DNA of 64,000 nucleotides. It comes from Streptomyces canus (lineage in GTDB: Bacteria > Actinomycetota > Actinomycetes > Streptomycetales > Streptomycetaceae). Positions within the stretch are counted from its first letter, which is position 1. Each line of letters begins with the position of its first letter. Location: assembly GCF_041435015.1 (NCBI RefSeq), contig NZ_CP107989.1, positions 8,990,001 through 9,054,000 of the forward strand, written 5' to 3'. Of the stretch, positions 62,647 through 64,000 are shown piece after piece. Position numbers and translations under genes: made by a program. Under the pieces are notes generated by a model. It saw only the letters and a program-made list of their open reading frames with translations. It made no database searches and had not been told where the DNA came from.

Positions 62647-62662
62647 ATTGGTATGGACCTGT
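62647..62662. promoter_or_regulatory. DasR-like box between the ThuA operon and the S1 protease gene
   Basis: On the minus strand ACAGGTCCATACCAAT matches the dre consensus as I recall it (ACTGGTCTAGACCACT) at 12 of 16 positions. It overlaps a minus-strand TTGACA (62661-62666) and the -35 of the protease promoter. The resemblance is visible; DasR binding is inference. Confidence 0.35.
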
Positions 62663-62682
62663 CAATGGTGAGCGGCTAGGCT
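62654..62682 (+). promoter_or_regulatory. Candidate promoter of the S1 protease gene
   Basis: TGGACC (62654-62659), 17 bp, TAGGCT (62677-62682). The perfect operator palindrome follows 16 bp after the -10 box. Confidence 0.5.
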
Positions 62683-62698
62683 CTGCCGCGCCACACCA

Positions 62699-62714
62699 CT
62701 GAGAGCGCTCTCAG
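62699..62714. promoter_or_regulatory. LacI-type operator CTGAGAGCGCTCTCAG
   Basis: A perfect 16-bp palindrome with central GC-GC, like CebR/LacI-family sites, just downstream of the protease promoter and 52 bp before its start codon. Confidence 0.8.
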
Positions 62715-62766
62715 AGAACTCTGCTGTTCCACCCCCACCCCGTTGGAACGACGAAGGGCAATCTCC

Positions 62767-63909
62767 ATGAGACGCACCAGAATCATGCGCGCGGGCCTGG
62801 CCGTGCTGCTCCTGCTCGGTGTCGGAGCGACCGCGGGCACGGTTCCCGCCACCGCCGACGAGAAGGCGCCCGCCTCCGCCGGTCTCCTCTCCGCCATGCA
62901 GCGGGACTTCGGTCTCTCGCGCCAGCAGGCCGAGGCACGGCTCGCCGCCGAGCGGCGGGCCACGGCTCTTGAGTCCAAGGTCCGCCGGACCGCGGGTACT
63001 TCGTACGGCGGCTCCTGGTTCGACGCCGCCGAGGGAACGTTGACCGTCGCCGTCACCCCCGATGCCTCCGCCACCGCCCTCCGCGAGATACGCGCCACCG
63101 GTGCCACGGTCCGCACCGTCGCCCACAGCGCACGCGAACTCGCCGCCACCCAGTCCCGGATCGACAAACTCTCCGCACCGGACGCCGTCAGCAGCTGGCA
63201 CGTCGACCCGAAGGCCGGCGCGGTGGTGGTGAACATCGTCGACGGCCGACAGCGTGACAACGATGTCCGGGAGTTCGTCGCCCGCGCCCGGAAGGCGGGT
63301 CCCGTCACTGTGCGGGAGGTGGCCGCCGCGCCGACCACCTTCGCCGCCGGAACCGTCGGCGGTGACCCCTACTACACGGGCAACGTCCGCTGTTCCATCG
63401 GCTTCTCGGTGTACGGCGGCTTCGTCACCGCCGGCCACTGCGACCAGCACACCGGCAGCGTCTACGGCTGGGACCGCAGTTATGTCGGCACCTTCCAGGG
63501 CTCGTCCTTCCCCGACAACGACTACGCCTGGGTCAACGTGGGCAGCGGCTGGTGGACCGTCCCGGTCGTGCTCGGCTGGGGCACCGTCTCCGACCAGCTC
63601 GTGCGCGGGTCGAACGTGGCGCCCGTCGGCTCCTCGATCTGCCGCTCGGGCTCGACCAGCCACTGGCACTGCGGCACGGTCCTCGCGATGAACGAGACCG
63701 TCAACTACAGCCAGGGCGCCGTGCATCAGATGACCAAGACCAGTGTCTGCGCCGAACCCGGCGACTCCGGCGGCTCGTTCATCAGCGGCGACCAGGCCCA
63801 GGGCGTGACCTCCGGCGGCTGGGGCAACTGCTCCAGCGGCGGCGAGACCTGGTTCCAGCCCGTCAACGAGATCCTCAACCGGTACGGCCTGACCCTGCAC
63901 ACCGCCTGA
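62767..63909 (+). CDS. Secreted S1 serine protease, streptogrisin/alpha-lytic type
   Basis: Pre-pro-protease of 380 residues. Signal peptide about residues 1-32; an alpha-lytic-type propeptide (about 33-195; MQRDFGLSRQQAEARLAAE, SWFDAAEGTLTVAVT). The mature chymotrypsin fold carries the catalytic triad H224 (VTAGHC), D252 (DNDYAWV) and S334 (GDSGGS), with disulfide cysteines placed as in streptogrisins (CSIGF...GHC; CRSGSTSHWHC; C...GNC). The propeptide acts as a folding chaperone. ATG 62767. It is probably regulated by a LacI-type repressor at 62699. Confidence 0.93.
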   Translation: MRRTRIMRAGLAVLLLLGVGATAGTVPATADEKAPASAGLLSAMQRDFGLSRQQAEARLAAERRATALESKVRRTAGTSYGGSWFDAAEGTLTVAVTPDASATALREIRATGATVRTVAHSARELAATQSRIDKLSAPDAVSSWHVDPKAGAVVVNIVDGRQRDNDVREFVARARKAGPVTVREVAAAPTTFAAGTVGGDPYYTGNVRCSIGFSVYGGFVTAGHCDQHTGSVYGWDRSYVGTFQGSSFPDNDYAWVNVGSGWWTVPVVLGWGTVSDQLVRGSNVAPVGSSICRSGSTSHWHCGTVLAMNETVNYSQGAVHQMTKTSVCAEPGDSGGSFISGDQAQGVTSGGWGNCSSGGETWFQPVNEILNRYGLTLHTA

Positions 63910-63914
63910 ACACC

Positions 63915-63948
63915 GGTGTGGGCCCGACCTTCGGGCCGGGCCCACACC
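63915..63948 (+). terminator. Terminator after the S1 protease gene
   Basis: A perfect 12-bp stem (63915-63926 with 63937-63948, 10-nt loop) begins 5 bp after the stop. The last 52 bases of the window show nothing recognisable. Confidence 0.8.
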
Positions 63949-64000
63949 CGTTGACGCTCAGGTGACGTCGGCCACTGAGAAGATCCCCGGCCCGCTGACC

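Overview
The window is high-GC actinobacterial chromosome, almost certainly from a Streptomyces species. The evidence is GC-rich third codon positions, frequent GTG and TTG starts, F420- and mycothiol-dependent enzyme families, twin-arginine lipoproteins, a streptogrisin-type protease and a SpoIIE-type phosphatase. I see no rRNA, tRNA, CRISPR array, prophage or insertion sequence. It reads as ordinary chromosome rich in sugar, peptide and sugar-acid uptake modules, each with a local regulator.

Layout. 0-6.2 kb: a divergent redox pair (DUF4395 membrane protein and tethered thioredoxin), a flavin reductase behind a Cys-ending leader peptide, etfBA, a secreted endonuclease/exonuclease/phosphatase and a citrate-lyase-type aldolase. 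6.2-15 kb: a transmembrane Ser/Thr kinase; a galactoside locus (LacI regulator, ROK kinase, GH27 alpha-galactosidase); a small secreted protein; and a P-loop kinase-Nudix fusion. 15.3-21.4 kb: a complete Dpp/Opp-type peptide ABC transporter. 21.3-37.9 kb: stand-alone enzymes and regulators (kinase-like protein, M20 dipeptidase, geranylgeranyl reductase, deazaflavin oxidoreductase with a TetR gene, a two-component system, DHA2 exporter with MarR, a mycothiol-dependent enzyme, LysR with a DJ-1 protein, TetR, MFS, AraC) and two decayed genes. 38.0-41.0 kb: a ribose-type sugar ABC transporter. 41.3-46.0 kb: an alpha/beta hydrolase, a frameshifted TauE/SafE gene and a glucarate operon (GntP permease and glucarate dehydratase). 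46.1-50.1 kb: a secreted metallopeptidase and a Tat-exported beta-propeller amidohydrolase. 50.2-59.2 kb: a PAS/GAF/PP2C/ATPase phosphatase, a LacI-type sensor lacking its DNA-binding domain, a CUT1 sugar ABC transporter and a GH31 alpha-xylosidase-like enzyme. 59.3-63.9 kb: a GCS2-family ligase, a ThuA plus Gfo/Idh/MocA pair and a secreted S1 protease.

How the parts fit. Several operator-like palindromes sit just downstream of, or across, recognisable promoters: LacI-type boxes before the ROK gene, the metallopeptidase and the S1 protease, tandem 13-bp repeats before the ribose-type transporter, and one motif shared by the TauE/SafE and glucarate transcription units. Two TetR-type arrays also stand out. 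The most unusual assembly is at 50.2-59.2 kb. There a phosphatase with about fifteen 27-bp (nonapeptide) repeats is followed after 2 bp by a LacI-family sugar-sensor domain with no helix-turn-helix, and then by an oligosaccharide transporter and glycosidase. This could be a non-DNA-binding sugar input to partner-switch signalling. That reading is inference from gene order and domain content only.
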